From contig DGUF01000235.1 in assembly GCA_002394525.1 (NCBI GenBank), positions 1 to 6,348 on the forward strand: DNA of 6,348 bases, read 5' to 3'. Made by a program: the position numbers and the translations under genes. Within the stretch, counting starts at the first letter, position 1; each line of letters opens with the position of its first letter. This document shows positions 4,334 to 6,348 of this stretch, one piece after another. The notes below the pieces were generated by a model that saw only the letters and a list, made by a program, of their open reading frames with translations, did no database searches and had not been told where the DNA came from. This DNA is from Lachnospiraceae bacterium UBA4317 (GTDB taxonomy: Bacteria > Bacillota_A > Clostridia > Lachnospirales > Lachnospiraceae).

Positions 4334-5770
4334 ATGGCAAATATATTCGACTATCTCGACTGGAGAGGTGACATACCCTTCTCAGTGGATCCCTTTAACG
4401 AGGTGGACAACCTCGTGCTGGCAGAACTGGCCTACGTGGACTTCGCCGGCATCGTCCCTCCCTACACACCCGCATCCGGATCCGCGGACAAAGTGGAAGG
4501 GCCCGAAAAGAAACAGGAAGCTTCTGCGGAGAGCCCGGAAGGATCCGCGGAGAAACCGGAAATACCCGTGGAAAGGCTGGATGGATCCGTTAGCCCTGCG
4601 GAGAAACCGGAAGCCTCTGCGGAGGGCCCGGAAGGATCCGCAGACAAAACAGAAAGCCCCGCGGAGAATCCTGAATCTTCTGTGGAGAGCCTGGAAAGGA
4701 TCTCAATTAGGGATGTCTGCCGCCGTTACTGGGAAAAACACACGCCTGAGGAGGTCGAAAAGAGCGGCACCCTGTTCTCCAAGGCTCCCCTCCTGCTTGA
4801 GAAGCTATGCAGCGGGGCGAGATTCGGCGATATGGAACTGTCGGGATATGCCAATATCATATCCTCACAAAAGAGCGAGCAGATGTCCGCAGTCACCTGT
4901 TTTCTCGGAGACGGGACCGTCTATGTGGCTTACCGGGGAACGGATGACACCATGATCGGCTGGAAAGAGGATTTCAGCCTGAGCTTTCTCAGGGAAACTG
5001 CAGGCCAGAAGAGCGCCGCCCGATATTTGAACAGATTTCTGCAGGACAGGGAAAGCCGGCTCCGGGTCGGCGGCCACTCCAAGGGAGGAAATTTCGCCGT
5101 CTATGCATCCGTCTTCTGCCTGGAACCGGTTCGGAACAGGATCCTCTCGGTCTATACGAACGACGGACCCGGCTTTGCGCCTGAGATCCTCCGGACCAGA
5201 GAGTTTAAAGAGATCCTGCCCAGGATCCGGAGCTATGTTCCGGAAGAGTCCGTCTTCGGCCTCCTGTTTGAGACCGGATATGAATCCGGCGTCGTTAAGA
5301 GCAGTGAAAAGGGAATCATGCAGCATGATGCCCTCAGCTGGAGGGTCCTCCGGAACCGGTTTGAAAAAGCGGAGAAAGTGGCAGAATCCAGCCGCATCAT
5401 TGAAAATGCTTTTGAGGACTGGATCAGGGATATGTCCATCGTGGAGAGAAAAGAGGTCGTGGACATCATCTTCTCCACCCTGGCCGAAACCGGCGTGGAA
5501 AACCTGTCGGAAATTACCACGGACCAGTTCAGGAGCTTTACGGAGCTGCTGCGGGCCTACTGGGACATGGACGGGGAACACAGACGCCGTCTCCACCAGG
5601 CCGCCGGCAGATTGCTGATGAGCGGAGCCAAATCGTTGAAAGAAGAACTGTCCGGAAAGGTCGCCAAAAAGCTGGAGGGGGACCAGGAGAAAAAGACAGC
5701 CGGTCTGCTGGACGATGATCCAAAAAAAAGAGCCGGCAAAGGACCGGAGTGCCCGGATCCGGGATCTTAA
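4334..5770 (+). CDS. DUF2974 (Mbeg1-like) alpha/beta hydrolase with an acidic repeat insertion
   Basis: This 478-residue protein has the lipase/esterase-like signature of the DUF2974 (Mbeg1-like) family. The N-terminus MANIFDYLDWRGD (1-13) and FNEVDNLVLAELAYVDF (21-37) are family-typical. The core contains AYRGTDDTMIGWKEDF (199-214), the nucleophile elbow GGHSKGGN (Ser249), TNDGPGF (Asp277) and MQHDALSW (His331), giving a plausible Ser-Asp-His triad. No signal peptide or membrane segment is seen, so it is probably cytoplasmic. Between the conserved VDFAGIVP and ISIRDV, residues 46-121 are low complexity, rich in Pro, Glu, Ser, Ala and Lys and free of Trp, Tyr, Phe, Cys and His, with internal repeats. 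The C-terminus after about residue 440 is charged and also low complexity. It stands alone with its own promoter and terminator. The substrate is unknown; the fold assignment is firm, the activity inferred. Confidence 0.88.
   Translation: MANIFDYLDWRGDIPFSVDPFNEVDNLVLAELAYVDFAGIVPPYTPASGSADKVEGPEKKQEASAESPEGSAEKPEIPVERLDGSVSPAEKPEASAEGPEGSADKTESPAENPESSVESLERISIRDVCRRYWEKHTPEEVEKSGTLFSKAPLLLEKLCSGARFGDMELSGYANIISSQKSEQMSAVTCFLGDGTVYVAYRGTDDTMIGWKEDFSLSFLRETAGQKSAARYLNRFLQDRESRLRVGGHSKGGNFAVYASVFCLEPVRNRILSVYTNDGPGFAPEILRTREFKEILPRIRSYVPEESVFGLLFETGYESGVVKSSEKGIMQHDALSWRVLRNRFEKAEKVAESSRIIENAFEDWIRDMSIVERKEVVDIIFSTLAETGVENLSEITTDQFRSFTELLRAYWDMDGEHRRRLHQAAGRLLMSGAKSLKEELSGKVAKKLEGDQEKKTAGLLDDDPKKRAGKGPECPDPGS
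4517..4654 (+). repeat. In-frame imperfect repeats inside the hydrolase gene
   Basis: Two 45-bp copies (4517-4561 and 4610-4654) start 93 bp apart, exactly 31 codons. They encode EASAESPEGSAEKPE and EASAEGPEGSADKTE. The intervening segment and the flanks up to about 4690 hold shorter copies of the same GCGGAGAAACCGGAA and GGATCC words. The reading frame is kept throughout, unlike the intergenic arrays. Confidence 0.8.
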
Positions 5771-5784
5771 AGCTGAGACAAAAA

Positions 5785-5821
5785 GCAAAAATGGCAAAAA
5801 TGCATGGAGAATGCATGGAGA
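5785..5821. repeat. Two adjacent short tandem duplications
   Basis: GCAAAAATG is repeated twice (5785-5793, 5794-5802), and directly after, overlapping by three bases, ATGCATGGAGA is repeated twice (5800-5810, 5811-5821). Both lie just after the hydrolase stop codon and have no coding potential. Confidence 0.75.
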
Positions 5822-5852
5822 ACCGGAGCAGGACCAGGTGGATCCGGCTCCG

Positions 5853-5890
5853 AAAAGGGAGCCCGAATAGACAGATAAATCGGGCCTTTT
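5853..5890 (+). terminator. Intrinsic terminator of the hydrolase gene
   Basis: GCCCGA (5861-5866) pairs with TCGGGC (5880-5885). The helix continues as AAAAG (5853-5857) with CTTTT (5886-5890) after a three-base bulge. The T run lies at 5887-5890. A separate GC helix, CGGAGC (5824-5829) with GCTCCG (5847-5852), stands just before it. Confidence 0.7.
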
Positions 5891-5929
5891 GCACAAAATG
5901 ACCGGAAATAAAAAACTTGAAAAAAGTGC

Positions 5930-5958
5930 TTGCAAAGGCCTGGTCGAAGTGGTACTAT
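5930..5958 (+). promoter_or_regulatory. Strong promoter P1 of the terminal leader
   Basis: TTGCAA (5930-5935) and TACTAT (5953-5958) are 17 bases apart. An A-rich tract (5907-5925) lies upstream like an UP element. The inverted repeat GTCGAA (5943-5948) and TTCGAC (5963-5968) flanks the -10 box symmetrically and could bind a regulator. No coding sequence follows in the window. Confidence 0.65.
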
Positions 5959-6066
5959 ACATTTCGACGCTGAAAAACAGCAGCACAACAACAGAAGATT
6001 TTCCCGCGGGACGGCCGGAAACAGAGACTTCCGAAGATCGGTTCCCAAAAGAAAGTAAAAAAGTTG

Positions 6067-6095
6067 TTGACATAGCTGACCGGCTGTGATAACAT
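6067..6095 (+). promoter_or_regulatory. Strong promoter P2 of the terminal leader
   Basis: A perfect TTGACA (6067-6072) is followed after 17 bases by TAACAT (6090-6095). An alternative extended -10, TGT-GATAAC (6085-6093), uses a 15-base spacer. It is 137 bp downstream of P1. Two strong tandem promoters before a long untranslated region are typical of stable RNA operons. Confidence 0.7.
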
Positions 6096-6348
6096 ATCGA
6101 ATGTTGTCGCGCAGGACAAAAACGAGCGGCACAAACAAAAAACGAAGACCTGCCCTGCAGGCTTCGGAACACATTTCCAACCTTATATGAGAACAAGACA
6201 GAAATGCAACCCTGAATATATTCCTTATATTTAGAAGCGTTTCCGGGATCATGATCACGGAGATGCAGCGGTCTTACATCTTAAAAGACCGTATCACCAA
6301 AAGGTGATGAATGAGGAAATTCGGAAGAACATGAATTGTCGAGAATTT
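6096..6348 (+). other. Hairpin-rich untranslated leader running off the window, possibly a 16S rRNA leader
   Basis: About 250 bases after P2 contain no credible gene but several helices: CGAAG-CCTGC (6143-6153, A6148 bulged) with GCAGGCTTCG (6157-6166); CGGTCTT (6269-6275) with AAGACCG (6285-6291); ATCACC (6293-6298) with GGTGAT (6303-6308) around AAAA; and the 10-base palindrome GATCATGATC (6247-6256). None has a T tract. The last bases, AATTGTCGAGAATTT, resemble the 5' end of 16S rRNA, where AATTG is followed by GAGTTTGATC. I do not see a clear boxA. An rRNA leader is plausible; an mRNA leader for a gene starting near the edge is the alternative. Confidence 0.4.

Noticed and set aside
5889..6089. 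66-codon plus-strand frame after the hydrolase gene
   Set aside because: It starts within the terminator's end and covers promoter P1; no ribosome binding site and no recognisable product.
4865..6196. Minus-strand open frame of 443 codons
   Set aside because: It is antisense to the hydrolase gene, crosses a terminator and promoter P1, has no ribosome binding site, and its translation has no recognisable domain.
6331..6348. Start of a protein gene at the right edge
   Set aside because: Only six codons are visible and the GGAAGAAC before the ATG is a poor ribosome binding site; an RNA gene start is equally possible.

Overview
The window looks like a chromosomal stretch from an anaerobic, fairly GC-rich Firmicute, most likely a gut clostridium (Lachnospiraceae/Oscillospiraceae type). 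The reasons are strong AGGAGG-type ribosome binding sites, a rubrerythrin with its rubredoxin domain in front, a GH4 alpha-galactosidase, and a DUF2974 (Mbeg1-like) hydrolase, a family I associate with clostridia. No transposase, phage gene or CRISPR array is visible.

Layout. (1) 15-1442 (+): melA-type GH4 alpha-galactosidase. (2) 1443-1775: convergent spacer with two terminators, an 18-bp x4 tandem repeat and a 40-bp direct repeat pair that folds into paired hairpins. (3) 1776-2198 (-): HIT-family nucleotide-binding protein. (4) 2199-2700: spacer without a credible gene, holding a 30/35-bp repeat and a degenerate array of nine 21-22-bp units. (5) 2701-3214 (+): a strong promoter, a structured leader and a small XRE-family repressor. 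(6) 3215-3510: three 32-bp direct repeats, then a promoter. (7) 3511-4083 (+): reverse rubrerythrin and its terminator. (8) 4334-5770 (+): DUF2974 hydrolase with a repetitive acidic insertion near its N-terminus. (9) 5771-6348: terminator, two strong promoters and a hairpin-rich untranslated leader running off the end, possibly the front of a ribosomal RNA operon.

The genes do not form one pathway. They are single-gene units, nearly all with a recognisable terminator or promoter of their own: melibiose/raffinose-type sugar use, nucleotide hydrolysis, a regulator, peroxide/oxygen defence, and a hydrolase of unknown substrate. The most unusual theme is the variety of unrelated short tandem repeats: most long intergenic spaces hold their own family, and one coding region has a related kind of internal repeat. 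The best testable regulatory signals are the GTATAC pair 33 bp apart at the XRE promoter and the inverted repeat flanking the -10 of the first promoter of the terminal leader. I found no convincing wholly new multi-gene system.
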